Origin: Myxococcota bacterium
Lineage (GTDB): Bacteria; Myxococcota_A; Polyangia; Polyangiales; Houyiibacteriaceae
Direction of reading: 5' to 3'
NCBI GenBank assembly: GCA_028284955.1
Contig: JANQQS010000206.1
Coordinates: forward strand, 1 to 45,333
Length of the DNA stretch: 45,333 bases
Shown here: positions 1 to 7,940 of the stretch, piece by piece
How the letters are laid out: the number at the start of each line of letters is the position of its first letter
Numbering within the stretch: position 1 is the stretch's first letter
The notes under the pieces: generated by a model
What the model was told of the DNA's origin: nothing
What the model saw: only the letters and a program-made list of their open reading frames with translations
Databases searched by the model: none
Translations under genes and position numbers: made by a program

Positions 1-1
1 G

Positions 2-511
2 TTCTTCGAACAAATTCGCGCCGACAACACCATTGTGCAAGAGAGCCCCGCGACTGTGGTGATACGGCGCAGCATAGGCGGAACCCTGAAAGTCGAACCC
101 AACACCGGGCCCGTGCATCTCGACGATTGGTGTTGCGGAAACATCGAAATCGATGGTGGCCAAGTGTTTGCGCGCCAGCTCAACGAAGAAAGCGATGGAG
201 AAAAACTCTTCGTCACCGAAGGATCACTCTTCATTCTAGGGCTCAAGACAGAACTCCTCGGCACCGTAGGACGATTCAGCAATGGTGCGCGCACAGAAAT
301 CTTGGGTGGATTGATCTATCCTACTCAAGGAACCCCGACGGTGCCGATGTACATTAACGAGAACTCAAGTTTCTCTGCGATTCACCGAGAGCTCGCGGGT
401 CCCTACCCAGTGTTCGTTCGCGAAACCCATGAAGGCGATACAAGTGAGCCCGAGGTCCCGTTCACCGGCGGCAGCAACTACGTGTCCGATCTCTACTCAT
501 CAGAGGAGTAG
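2..511 (+). CDS. secreted beta-helix (pectate-lyase-like) protein, C-terminal part
   Basis: The reading frame is open to the left window edge, so only the last 169 residues are present and the true start lies outside. The fragment has short beta-rich turns and a WCCGN motif, followed by the phrase LFILGLKTE and, about 20 residues later, ARTEILGGLIYP. This pattern is familiar from the last rungs of pectate-lyase/GH55-like right-handed beta-helix proteins of secreted carbohydrate-active enzymes. No catalytic residues can be assigned from this part. It ends at a TAG 150 bases before the next lipoprotein, with no obvious terminator. The family call is by recognition of the C-terminal phrases; substrate unknown. 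Confidence 0.6.
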   Translation, partial: FFEQIRADNTIVQESPATVVIRRSIGGTLKVEPNTGPVHLDDWCCGNIEIDGGQVFARQLNEESDGEKLFVTEGSLFILGLKTELLGTVGRFSNGARTEILGGLIYPTQGTPTVPMYINENSSFSAIHRELAGPYPVFVRETHEGDTSEPEVPFTGGSNYVSDLYSSEE

Positions 512-661
512 CCGAAGCTCGTTCGCTGACGAGCCAGCGGAGTCGAGGGACCGCTGGTGTTCGATCGCCGGGCAGCGGCAGGTGCGATCGCTGTTGGTCG
601 GCTCGCTCGGGTGTCGTGCAAACTGGTTGCGACAGCAAGCTGTTTGCGATACCGCTCGCTC

Positions 662-2053
662 ATGCAACGAACCAGCCGCTTTGCTCGCCGAGCCTTCCTT
701 CCGCCGACCTTGCTCCTGTGCGCCGTCGCCTGCTCGGACCCTGCGGAATCCACCGACGGCGAGACAGACGTCGGAACGGATGCGGTTGGGGCTGGCAGCG
801 GCGCCGCGGATTCTGGTTTGCCCGATGTCGGCTCAATCGAAGAAGAGTGCGAGGGGCACGGAACGCTTCACGTGGATCACTGCCACTGCGATGAGGGCTA
901 CGAGCCAGACTCGGACGACGAGCTGCTGTGCGTTGAGATCGATCCGTGCGATATCCCGGGCAACCTCAGCGCGGAGGGAATCCCCGAGCACGGAAGCGTT
1001 GCGTTCGTCATCGTCGATGGAAGCTACCGCTTCATCAAGCAGCCGGGCATGGAAGACACGTCCATCTCCTATATCGACTCGCGTTGTGAGCGTGCTTATG
1101 GCTGGTCACGGGACTTGCCCTACGATGACGATGCGGCGGTGGAATCGTCGTGGGTCTTGGACCTCGCGACGATGGAGTTCACCACGATCTCGATTCCCGA
1201 CACGAATTGGGTCGTGCTCCGCAACGCAACGGACGATGGCCGGGTCGTAGGCAAGCTGTCGTATACCGGCGGCACCGCTGACCCGAGCGATGATGCAAGT
1301 CGAGGGTTCATTCACAATCTGGCCACCGGCGAGACCCAGCTGGTCGCCCGAGACGGGTTTTCAGACATCGGATTTACCGCGCTCAACGAGGATGGCCTCA
1401 TCGTCGGGTTCAACGACTTTGGCACGCAGGGTTTTGCCTACGCGGACAGCGCTTTCGAAGATATCGACCACGTCGATGCGTTTCGGCTCTTCCCCTTCCA
1501 GGTGAACCGCGCGGGGACCATGGTTGGGTTTTGGGGAATCAGCTCCGAGACTTGGTGGGACAACTCGGTGAACGCAGGTTTTGTGGCCGCGCAAACCGCT
1601 GGCAGTCTTGAAGTGCGTCGATACGACATCGAAGGCCAGGCGGGGGTGGGGCTCACTGGGCTGACCGATGATGGTGCGATCGTCGGTCTGGCCTACGCGA
1701 CGTCTTCTTCGCTCCCCGTGGTCTTTCATGCCGCAGACACCGAGGCTGCGCCCACATTCTACCCGCTTCGCGGGGACCTCGAACCATTCCCGACAGGCCT
1801 CTCCGAAGGCGGTGTGATTCACGGCCAGGCGTTCATTCTCGAGGAGCCGCGACCGTGCGGTGGCCACGGAGCGCTCGAGGGAGAAACGTGCCAATGCGAT
1901 GAGGGCTTTGAGCTTGACCCGTACGACATGACGAACTGCCTGCCGCCCGGCGCCGAGTGCAGCGGTCATGGGCATCTGCACGATGACGAATGCCACTGCG
2001 ATCCCGGATTCCGTGTGGATCCGACGGACATGATGGCGTGCATTCCGAGCTGA
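662..2053 (+). CDS. lipoprotein with three EGF-like Cys modules and HAF-type repeats
   Basis: A 463-residue predicted lipoprotein. The ATG at 662 was chosen because it gives a compact signal peptide (RTSRFARR, hydrophobic stretch, lipobox CAVAC with Cys24); the frame is open upstream but that part reads as noise. Three copies of a cysteine module of the form CxGHGxLxxxxCxCDxGFxxDxxDxxxC are visible: one just after an acidic linker (about residues 61-90) and two in tandem at the C-terminus (about 400-463). Between them lie repeats such as DGRVVGKLSY, DGLIVGFNDFG and DGAIVGLAYA, typical of HAF-type extracellular repeat proteins, probably a beta-propeller. No enzymatic motif is seen. Likely exposed at the cell surface; role unknown. 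Confidence 0.75.
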   Translation: MQRTSRFARRAFLPPTLLLCAVACSDPAESTDGETDVGTDAVGAGSGAADSGLPDVGSIEEECEGHGTLHVDHCHCDEGYEPDSDDELLCVEIDPCDIPGNLSAEGIPEHGSVAFVIVDGSYRFIKQPGMEDTSISYIDSRCERAYGWSRDLPYDDDAAVESSWVLDLATMEFTTISIPDTNWVVLRNATDDGRVVGKLSYTGGTADPSDDASRGFIHNLATGETQLVARDGFSDIGFTALNEDGLIVGFNDFGTQGFAYADSAFEDIDHVDAFRLFPFQVNRAGTMVGFWGISSETWWDNSVNAGFVAAQTAGSLEVRRYDIEGQAGVGLTGLTDDGAIVGLAYATSSSLPVVFHAADTEAAPTFYPLRGDLEPFPTGLSEGGVIHGQAFILEEPRPCGGHGALEGETCQCDEGFELDPYDMTNCLPPGAECSGHGHLHDDECHCDPGFRVDPTDMMACIPS

Positions 2054-2061
2054 CGTAGCGC

Positions 2062-2523
2062 CTATGCGTCGCTCGAATCGTCTGCGCCATTTCCTGGAGT
2101 TTCTGTGCACATCAAGAAGATTCCTCCGCCCACGATGATGATGAAGCTTGTCAGCCAGAGGTAGAAGCCGGGCTGGAAATAGAGAAGCTCAAGGCCACCG
2201 ACGCCTCCTTCGTTCTCGGGGATCTTCGCGCGAAACAACATCCAGCTATCGGCCGCCACCAAGGTGGCTACGCTCGCCATGACGGTCGCGATTCGGTGGC
2301 GACCCAGTGCGAGGAGCAACCATGAAGCGAAGAGCAGTGGATTCGCAAACCAAGCGAACTGCCCAATGAGCGGTCCGGCCCAGCCGCAGCCCAAGAAAAA
2401 CAGCCCCGGTTGATCGATGTCGCCTTTGCCCACGCCGCTGCGCATGTGCGCCGCGGGCAACGCGACCGCGAGGGCAAAACACACAAAGGAGGCACCCAAC
2501 GCAACCCATCGAGCATGCTTCAT
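2062..2523 (-). CDS. small integral membrane protein
   Basis: A 153-residue protein with four hydrophobic segments: an N-terminal one that could be a signal anchor (ALGASFVCFALAVALPA), two in the middle (FANPLLFASWLLLAL and the following TVMASVATLVAADSWML), and a C-terminal one (LWLTSFIIIVGGGIFLM), with a polar acidic tail. It starts at an ATG at 2523 with no clear ribosome binding site and ends 8 bases from the convergent lipoprotein gene. I do not recognise the family. The GCGWAGP and FAWFANP motifs recall small uncharacterised inner-membrane proteins, but no function can be assigned. Confidence 0.6.
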   Translation of the reverse strand: MKHARWVALGASFVCFALAVALPAAHMRSGVGKGDIDQPGLFFLGCGWAGPLIGQFAWFANPLLFASWLLLALGRHRIATVMASVATLVAADSWMLFRAKIPENEGGVGGLELLYFQPGFYLWLTSFIIIVGGGIFLMCTETPGNGADDSSDA

Positions 2524-2854
2524 GCGAACACGCTAGCGCGATTGGCTATTCGGTGGGCAGCGGCAAGTGGCCAAAGGTTCCGACCAGGCCGCGACGACGT
2601 CGCCGGTATCTACTTCCACGAAGGTATTTTCTCCATGGAATCCTGCTTGCCCATGCGTATCACGAATCGGCTGCCGAGAGGCTTCGAATGCAGGAAACAA
2701 CGGAAGTTCTCTTTCTCGAATTCGAGATGCGGCCCCGCTTGCCCCAAGCGGAGATTACGGGTGGGCCGTTAGATTCAGGATGCGCCGGGGACAGCAGCGC
2801 ATCCCGCGCAGCGGCCGTACGCGAAGGTGCGGGGTGACGACATCGAAGACGTCC
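2524..2854. other. 331-base stretch without a supported gene
   Basis: No reading frame here has a start signal, recognisable domain or convincing composition. A short plus-strand stretch (about 2625-2760) reads fairly protein-like (HESAAERLRMQETTEV) but is flanked by arginine-rich noise. It may be gene debris. No hairpin terminator stands out. Confidence 0.4.
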
Positions 2855-3466
2855 TCACTGCACTGTGCACTGCCCGTCGTCGTTCTCCTGGTCGGGGAAC
2901 CGTTTATCGAACTCGATTCTTACCGGTTCACTGAAGACATCGCTTTGGTATTCGATCTTGAGATCGGTGGACGGCTCAAGGTCGAGTTTGATTGTGCGAT
3001 GGAAGGGTTCCCCCCCGTTGTCGAAAAAGAGAGTTAGCGCTTGGAGCGTTTGGGGCTCGCGGACCGAGTTCTCGTCGGCAAAAAACTTGTCGTCACAGCG
3101 GGCGCGGGGAGTCATGTTGATCTCGACCAGGTTCGGATAATCGCGCGCTAGTTGACCGAAATCCGTTGTCTTGCATGGAACGTTCATCAGGCTCTTGGTG
3201 TAGTCCGTAGCCGGGTTTCCGGGATGCTCTGTCGTTTCTTGCCGTCTCGCGACTCCGATGAGGCTCCAACCGTACGCGCACAGTACGATTCGTTCACTTC
3301 CCACTATCTTATTTACGCGGGTCGTCTGCTTCTCCTCCGTGGCGACATCGGATGGCTGACCGGGGACAGATTCGGTCGACGCGACACAGCCGACCGCCAG
3401 CGCGGCGACCGCGATGGGTAGTAGAGTCTGGCGACTAGGTTTCTTTAGAACTGACTTTCGAAACAT
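2855..3466 (-). CDS. small Cys-containing lipoprotein, paralogue of the 25533-26177 gene
   Basis: A 203-residue predicted lipoprotein. The ATG at 3466 gives a good signal peptide (FRKSVLKKP, hydrophobic LLPIAVAALAVG, Cys27). The mature part starts CVASTES, then has LCAYGWSLIG, a NVPC motif, INMTPRARC and a C-terminal FPDQENDDGQC. The same order of motifs (CVASTEP, LCALGWSIIG, NLPC, INVTPSYRC, YPDQ, final Cys) occurs in the lipoprotein at 25533-26177, so the two are paralogues about 22 kb apart. The three conserved mature cysteines suggest a disulfide-bonded fold. No known family recognised; probably periplasmic or outer-membrane anchored. Confidence 0.7.
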   Translation of the reverse strand: MFRKSVLKKPSRQTLLPIAVAALAVGCVASTESVPGQPSDVATEEKQTTRVNKIVGSERIVLCAYGWSLIGVARRQETTEHPGNPATDYTKSLMNVPCKTTDFGQLARDYPNLVEINMTPRARCDDKFFADENSVREPQTLQALTLFFDNGGEPFHRTIKLDLEPSTDLKIEYQSDVFSEPVRIEFDKRFPDQENDDGQCTVQ

Positions 3467-3821
3467 CGATGTTCTCCTCGGCGCGAGGCGCCTACAACCG
3501 GAATACGACAAGTACGCTCCCGGACCGATGCAAACCACGTACCATGCATCATCACGCAGCGATTCAGGCATCGATCACGGCTGCAGGATCATGTTTCGTG
3601 TGTCGACGTTTTGGCGCAATTCCAAACATATTGGGAGCCCACAACCGCGTCGCGAGAGCCAGGGGCACGGCTACGTACGAAGCCAACCGTTTCTTCGGTT
3701 TGGGGGACATCGGACACCACCGGACAGTGGAATTTTGAGACAGATTGGGGACGCAGAAAGCAATTCACCGGACCTTCGACGACGGACCGACTTTCATGAG
3801 CTTAGTGAATCGGCTGCCGAT
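3467..3821. other. 355-base intergenic region containing a REP-like repeat
   Basis: This lies between the lipoprotein start and the toxin stop. No reading frame is convincing. It holds the solitary repeat described at 3725-3776. Upstream of the lipoprotein ATG on the minus strand there is an A/G-rich stretch (ggagaacatcg) that could act as a ribosome binding site. Confidence 0.4.
3725..3776 (+). repeat. solitary REP-like repeat, partner of 44680-44712
   Basis: The first 13 bases, CAGTGGAATTTTG (3725-3737), are identical to the end of the ~124 bp element at 32917-33040 read on the opposite strand. From 3742 the motif GATTGGGGACG, then GAAAG, AATT and GGACCT, matches the sequence overlapping the stop codon of the transposase gene at 44711 in about 30 of 35 positions. 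Repeats that pair with a REP-associated transposase commonly occur alone in intergenic DNA, which is the setting here. Confidence 0.55.
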
Positions 3822-4196
3822 TTACTCGTTTTGGTCTTGCGCTGGCGCGCTTCGCACGAGACCCAGGAATAGCGCCAGTCCTTGATCGACTGCGTGCAGC
3901 TCGCTTGTGGAGACTCGCCCGAAGACACGGCGGACGCGGCGCTTGTCGATCGAACGCAGTTGATCCACGAGTGCGTACGACTCCTTAGTGAGGCCGCTCC
4001 GTCCAGGATTTAGCTGGGGGTACAGCGCTCCCACACCCCGCGTGCCGGTTATTGGGACGACCGCGATCATGGGAAATCGTTGATCGACATTGACCGCGGG
4101 ATCACTGACGACGATGCACGGGCGAACGCCGCGCTGTTCGTGCCCTATCGTTGGATCCAGCGTTGTCAGGACGATGGTGCCGCGTGCGACCTTCAT
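3822..4196 (-). CDS. MazF/PemK-type endoribonuclease toxin
   Basis: A 124-residue protein with the typical MazF/PemK layout: an N-terminal beta-strand opening with ARGTIVLTTLDPTIGHEQ, then RGVRPCIVVSD (the family's conserved RP.[VL]V[VL]S), VVPITGT, and SYALVDQLRSIDKRRV, which matches the conserved strand carrying [AS]..[DE]Q[IV]R..D..R. The family cleaves mRNA at short sequences and arrests growth. It lies 10 bases downstream of a ribbon-helix-helix antitoxin on the same strand. Length is normal and no disruption is seen, so the module looks intact. The exact cleavage site cannot be predicted. Confidence 0.9.
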   Translation of the reverse strand: MKVARGTIVLTTLDPTIGHEQRGVRPCIVVSDPAVNVDQRFPMIAVVPITGTRGVGALYPQLNPGRSGLTKESYALVDQLRSIDKRRVRRVFGRVSTSELHAVDQGLALFLGLVRSAPAQDQNE

Positions 4197-4206
4197 CGAA
4201 GGATGC

Positions 4207-4515
4207 CTACTTCTTGCCCTCTTCGACCCAGCCTCGACCTTCGATCCAATGAACTTCGGTTCCGGTAGACGGGTCTACAAGAGGTTCATCCTCGGAAGGC
4301 AACGAGGTACCCCAGGTGTCGAAGCCTTCTTCTGCGAGCTCTGCTGAATCGGGATGAGGGTTTTCGAGCGATTTCAGTAGCCCTGCACGTTGACGACGCC
4401 TCAGCTCGTTCTCAACCGCTTGTGCAATAAAACGGCTGCGGTTCTGCTCAACCCGTTGAATGCTTTCGATGAGCTCCACGGGCAACGTTACAGTGACACG
4501 CTCGGAAGTTGCCAT
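4207..4515 (-). CDS. ribbon-helix-helix (CopG/MazE-like) antitoxin
   Basis: A 102-residue protein. The N-terminal 45 residues (TSERVTVTLPVELIESIQR, then SRFIAQAVENELRRR) are a classic ribbon-helix-helix DNA-binding domain: a beta strand of alternating polar and hydrophobic residues followed by two helices. The C-terminal half is acidic, with tryptophans (DTWGTSL, HWIEGRGW), and is the likely toxin-binding tail. It precedes the MazF-type toxin by 10 bases, so the pair should be one transcript. The start is 13 bases from a row of inverted half-sites (4529-4552), consistent with autoregulation by the antitoxin or the complex. Confidence 0.9.
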   Translation of the reverse strand: MATSERVTVTLPVELIESIQRVEQNRSRFIAQAVENELRRRQRAGLLKSLENPHPDSAELAEEGFDTWGTSLPSEDEPLVDPSTGTEVHWIEGRGWVEEGKK

Positions 4516-4528
4516 ACCATCGCTCCAA

Positions 4529-4552
4529 TCATACTTATAGTATGATCATACT
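4529..4552. promoter_or_regulatory. likely operator of the toxin-antitoxin operon
   Basis: Three half-sites in alternating orientation: TCATACT (4529-4535), AGTATGA (4539-4545) and TCATACT (4546-4552). The last two form a perfect 14-base palindrome, AGTATGATCATACT. The array sits just upstream of the antitoxin ATG (4515), in locally AT-rich DNA that would also hold the promoter. Ribbon-helix-helix antitoxins bind such short tandem inverted sites cooperatively. Confidence 0.7.
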
Positions 4553-4578
4553 GAAACGCAAGGAGTACTTATGGGGTG

Positions 4579-4922
4579 CTAGGCCATCGGTTCATTGAAA
4601 GAGCCCCAGTTCGGGTTCGCGACCGTGGGCCCACAGTTCACCACGAGCTCCCAGGGCCATCTTGGCCCCTCTGGCTCTCTCCATCAAATCCGGGCAGGTT
4701 CAACAAGAGCGGGTTCGCCAACACGGAGAGTTTCGGCAGTGCGATCCGGCCACGGAGTGTTTCTACCGCGAGGAGCGAGTAGCCCAGCAGTAGTCCGGCG
4801 ATCATGGGGGCGGAGAGGAGGGCGTAAAGCGTCTCCAGCGTACCTGCCAGAGTCTCCAGGCCTGCCTGTTGGGAGCTCTCCCAGGTTGCAGTGAGAAAGG
4901 CTCTAGGCGCTGGAATTTTCAA
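4579..4922 (-). pseudogene. fragment of a small membrane protein, frameshifted
   Basis: A minus-strand frame from 4922 has two real-looking segments, TLYALLSAPMIAGLLLGYS and RIALPKLSVLANPLLLNLPG, like the C-terminal helices of small uncharacterised four-helix membrane proteins. After LPGFDG the frame turns to noise and stops at 4638. A neighbouring frame continues as PWELVVNCGPTVANPNWG and stops at a TAG at 4579. The simplest reading is a truncated gene remnant with one frameshift. There is no good start codon (only TTG, soon after a TGA) and no ribosome binding site. Family uncertain. Confidence 0.45.
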
Positions 4923-4981
4923 ACTGGGTCAAGTTTCGCGCATCGTTCGCCAAGCTCGTCGTGGGCTACTAGCGTGGCTGC

Positions 4982-6175
4982 ATGAGCTCATCTGACAAAG
5001 TGCCCGTGACGGTCCTCTGCGGCTTTCTCGGTTCGGGGAAGACCACGTTGCTTCGGCGGTGGCAGGCCGATGAGACGCTTCGCGATGCCGTTATCATCGT
5101 TCACGACCTGAGCGATTTTGGTGTCGATGTTGAACTTCTCTCGAATGAGAACTCGAGGCCACAGCAGGGCCATCTTGTTGACCGCCTCGCAGCCCTGCAC
5201 GGCGCCCATGCTCAAGAGCAGCTTCACGCGTCGGTGGGTCGCGTGTTGAACGAGATCGCGGAGCTCGATCCCGCCCCGCCTCATGTGCTGTGCGAGAGCA
5301 CGGGCGCGGCGCGGCCTTGGCCGTTGATTGCTGCGCTCACCCAGGACGATCGATTCCGCCTGCGCCACTTTATCGTCACCGTGGATGCGCTGAATCTTCA
5401 CCGTGACTTTGCCGATGGCCGTGTCTTCACCGGCGAAGCGAACGCGTCGGGAGACGCCGCTCTCCACTACGCGGCCCAGATCCTCGCTGAGCAGCTCATC
5501 TTCGCTAGCGTGATCATTCTGACGAAGGTCGACACCGTGCCCCGAGCCGTCGTCGATGCCCAAGTCCGTATCTTGAAGAAGCTTCAGCCGCAGGCCACGG
5601 TCGGTCTTTCCACACTGGGAGGGCTTCTTTTGCCTCAGCTTGACGCTACCCCGGCACCCAAGGTCGCCGACCTAGAGACGCGCGCCGAGCAATTCGGCCT
5701 TACCCTTAACGCGCCCACTGCCGATGAGGTTGACGCCATCATCGTCCGTGATCCACGTCCTTTCCATCCTCAGCGATTGTATGATGTGTGTCAGACTCAG
5801 TTGGGCACGGGTGTCTATCGCACCAAGGGTTTTTTGTGGCTTGCCTCGCGCCCCGCCGACGTTCTTCTCTGGCAACAATCGGGTAGCCAGATTGCCTTCG
5901 AAATCACCGGCCTTTGGGCCGCCGAAGCCGTTCACAACCGCTACGGGAAACTGCTTCCCACTGAAGTCGAGTTTCTCAGGGAGCAACTCAGCGCTGCCCA
6001 CCCTGTCTTCGGAGACCGCAATAGTGAGCTCACGCTCATCGGTATGCCGGCCGCTTGCGAAGGCTTCGCCGCTGCTCTGAGAAGCGCATTGTGCACCGAA
6101 GATGAAGTCGCCGCCTGGCAGCGCGGACAAGATTTTCCCGACCCTTGGCCCAAAACACTACGAAAGATCAGCTGA
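4982..6175 (+). CDS. COG0523/CobW-family GTPase (putative metallochaperone)
   Basis: A 397-residue G3E-family GTPase. It shows Walker A GFLGSGKTT (residues 14-22), the conserved ESTG (about 105-108), the guanine-recognition motif TKVD (about 181-184) and a C-terminal CobW-type domain with RTKGFLWLASRP. Members insert or deliver metals (zinc, cobalt, nickel) to client proteins using GTP. Oddly, the CxCC metal-binding motif usual between Walker A and the ESTG motif is absent: the region around residues 58-75 reads RPQQGHLVDRLAALHG with no cysteine. The start at 4982 is an ATG just before the Walker A strand. It converges with the HAD lipoprotein gene. Metal and client are unknown. Confidence 0.88.
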   Translation: MSSSDKVPVTVLCGFLGSGKTTLLRRWQADETLRDAVIIVHDLSDFGVDVELLSNENSRPQQGHLVDRLAALHGAHAQEQLHASVGRVLNEIAELDPAPPHVLCESTGAARPWPLIAALTQDDRFRLRHFIVTVDALNLHRDFADGRVFTGEANASGDAALHYAAQILAEQLIFASVIILTKVDTVPRAVVDAQVRILKKLQPQATVGLSTLGGLLLPQLDATPAPKVADLETRAEQFGLTLNAPTADEVDAIIVRDPRPFHPQRLYDVCQTQLGTGVYRTKGFLWLASRPADVLLWQQSGSQIAFEITGLWAAEAVHNRYGKLLPTEVEFLREQLSAAHPVFGDRNSELTLIGMPAACEGFAAALRSALCTEDEVAAWQRGQDFPDPWPKTLRKIS

Positions 6176-6176
6176 C

Positions 6177-6222
6177 ATCCGGCCGATCATGAGAATCGCA
6201 TTCTAGCGACCATCAGCCGGAT
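6177..6222. terminator. possible bidirectional terminator between convergent genes
   Basis: ATCCGGC (6177-6183) pairs with GCCGGAT (6216-6222), and inside lies a second small dyad AGAAT-CGC-ATTCT. It overlaps the last codons of the minus-strand HAD gene and follows the plus-strand stop by two bases. There is no T tract, so this is a weak call. Confidence 0.3.
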
Positions 6223-7300
6223 AGATGCGCGTCCATTCGTGCTTCATGTCGATGCGTACCCAGCCCTTTGCGGCTGCTTTGTCGAGAGCACGGTCGAGTT
6301 TGCCCACGTTGGACTCGCGGTCATAAGCCCATTCGCGCTCGGCGTCGGTATGATGAACCAACGCGGCAAGTCGCAGTCCTTGCCCTGCAGACACCCAGTC
6401 AAGCATCTCCAAGTCGCCGTCCGAATTGCCAAAGGCAGCGATGGGTCGTCGTCCGAGATGATACTGAATGCTCGCGGGCTTTTCTGAACCATTGTTGAAC
6501 AACGCAAGCTTCGGTGCCCTCATAAGTCGAGCCCCATCCTGTGCATCCTCAAAGCCAAGCGCGATGCGCGAACCGATCACCTGCTCTCGTGAAAGCCCGT
6601 ACGCCTCTTCGCTGAAAGAACGAATAAAGGTCGATCCACCACCTGAGCAGATGTAGAGCGAGAAACCATGGGCTCGAAAGTAACTGAGCAGCTCGATCAT
6701 CGGTTGGAACACCATGCGCACATACGGACGGCCTGTCTTCGGGTGCCGCATATCGCGCATAAAGGCGCCGGCAAGCTCCAAGAATACTTCGGGTGTCATA
6801 CCAGAATGCGTGGCTTCGATGAGCGTGGTAATCGCGTCAGAATCGCCTGCAAGAACTTCCTCGATCTTACCATCGAGCACCGCCCTGAAGGGCTGCTCTT
6901 TGTTCCACCCCGGGTGCTTTGCGCTGAGCTTCGCGACACGATCCTGCGCAAATGCCAACTGTACATACAACGGCTGTTCGCCGATGAGGGTCCCGTCGTT
7001 GTCGAAGACAGCGATGCGCTCAGCGGGTGGAACATAGTCTTTCCCTCCTTCGGCCGTCACCGCCTCAACAAACGCAACAATACGCCGCTTGCTCTCGCCA
7101 TCGACCCAGGACGGCAACTGCGCGTGAAGAGGCAGGCCGGATTGTGCTTCGCTCGCCGAAGCATTCGACGTTGCCGGGCTGCTTGCACCCTTGACCGTGT
7201 TCGAAGCGCCGCATCCTCCAACGACCAGAAGTATGCACAGGAGCCCAATCGCTTGCGTGCATGGAGCATCGCAAAACCAGAAGTTCATGGGCCAGCACAT
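6203..7300 (-). CDS. HAD-superfamily phosphatase-like lipoprotein
   Basis: A 365-residue predicted lipoprotein (hydrophobic AIGLLCILLVVGGC, lipobox Cys30) with a serine/alanine-rich linker and a haloacid-dehalogenase domain. All four HAD motifs are visible: motif I DNDGT with the nucleophile Asp100 and Asp102, motif II in YICSGGG, motif III Lys in NNGSEKP, and motif IV GNSDGD. The cap region between motifs I and II is alpha-helical. The family resembles exported phosphoserine-phosphatase-like proteins (also seen in plant-pathogen and myxobacterial genomes), so phosphate-ester hydrolysis in the periplasm is expected; substrate unknown. A second ATG four codons in (7288) is an equally possible start. 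Confidence 0.82.
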   Translation of the reverse strand: MCWPMNFWFCDAPCTQAIGLLCILLVVGGCGASNTVKGASSPATSNASASEAQSGLPLHAQLPSWVDGESKRRIVAFVEAVTAEGGKDYVPPAERIAVFDNDGTLIGEQPLYVQLAFAQDRVAKLSAKHPGWNKEQPFRAVLDGKIEEVLAGDSDAITTLIEATHSGMTPEVFLELAGAFMRDMRHPKTGRPYVRMVFQPMIELLSYFRAHGFSLYICSGGGSTFIRSFSEEAYGLSREQVIGSRIALGFEDAQDGARLMRAPKLALFNNGSEKPASIQYHLGRRPIAAFGNSDGDLEMLDWVSAGQGLRLAALVHHTDAEREWAYDRESNVGKLDRALDKAAAKGWVRIDMKHEWTRIYPADGR

Positions 7301-7550
7301 ATCAGTTCACGGGGTCGACGTCAGGCCGAAGTCCGCCGCCGTCATGCCGCCCAAGGCAAGGGCGACGATTTGCGTTTGTGCCAGTCATCTCGCCGCCGTC
7401 TTCAAGCGTCATCATCGACGCGTCTCTTCACCCTCCGAGCAAGAAGAAGAGGGTGAAGAGCTGCGTCAATGGGCTTGAAGCCATCCGCATCGGCTCAGTT
7501 TGGCGAGTGTCTGTGTTTGGATGCGCCGTGATGCTCACCGATTAGCGCAA
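7301..7550. other. intergenic region with one inverted repeat, no gene seen
   Basis: Between the HAD lipoprotein start and the small 7551-7742 gene. Apart from the inverted repeat at 7424-7460, nothing with a convincing start or family resemblance was found. Confidence 0.35.
7424..7460. terminator. 12-bp inverted repeat, possible transcript end of the 7551-7742 gene
   Basis: CTCTTCACCCTC (7424-7435) and GAGGGTGAAGAG (7449-7460) are perfect complements with a 13-base loop. It lies about 90 bases downstream of the small minus-strand gene ending at 7551. A T tract is lacking, so it may be only a 3' stabilising hairpin. Confidence 0.4.
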
Positions 7551-7742
7551 CTAACCAGTGCTTATGGGCTCATGGCCGCACGACAAAAAATCCACGGCAC
7601 CACCTCGCATTTTACCGAGCTCCGTGGGACTCGAAACTACGTTTTTTGCGCCCACGATTCGCCGGACGAGGGCGAGCTTGTCCGCCACTTTGGTGTAACC
7701 TCCGCGAGTATCCTCAGATTCAGACTGCGCCACTTTAACCAT
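7551..7742 (-). CDS. small protein of 63 residues, unknown
   Basis: The main support is a strong ribosome binding site: GGAGGG lies 8-9 bases before an ATG at 7742 on the minus strand, in an otherwise gene-free 640-base stretch. The protein begins MVKVAQSESEDTRGGY, has a basic amphipathic middle (KLALVRRIVGAKNVV) and ends with a GAVDFLSCGHEP segment. No signal peptide, membrane helix or known domain is seen. It could be a genuine small protein, or the start of a longer gene truncated by a stop. It lies about 200 bases downstream of the FG-GAP lipoprotein on the same strand. Confidence 0.4.
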   Translation of the reverse strand: MVKVAQSESEDTRGGYTKVADKLALVRRIVGAKNVVSSPTELGKMRGGAVDFLSCGHEPISTG

Positions 7743-7940
7743 GTCAACTTCCCTCCAGTCAGACGTTACCCGACACGTTCACGTCGGACGGATACGTAGC
7801 AAAAAACTCTGCAATTCGTGAGCTCTTTTTCTTCCAAAGCCTTGCGTTGCTCCTCTCCAAGGATGCCCAAGCATTTCCTCGCCGTCGTGCCCAGGTTCGT
7901 GCGCCGATGACTCGCCGATACAAAGAAGTTTCTTCTCCAT

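Noticed and set aside
3414-3872. 152-codon plus-strand frame between lipoprotein and toxin
   Set aside because: Arginine-rich noise crossing the repeat and the toxin's 3' end.
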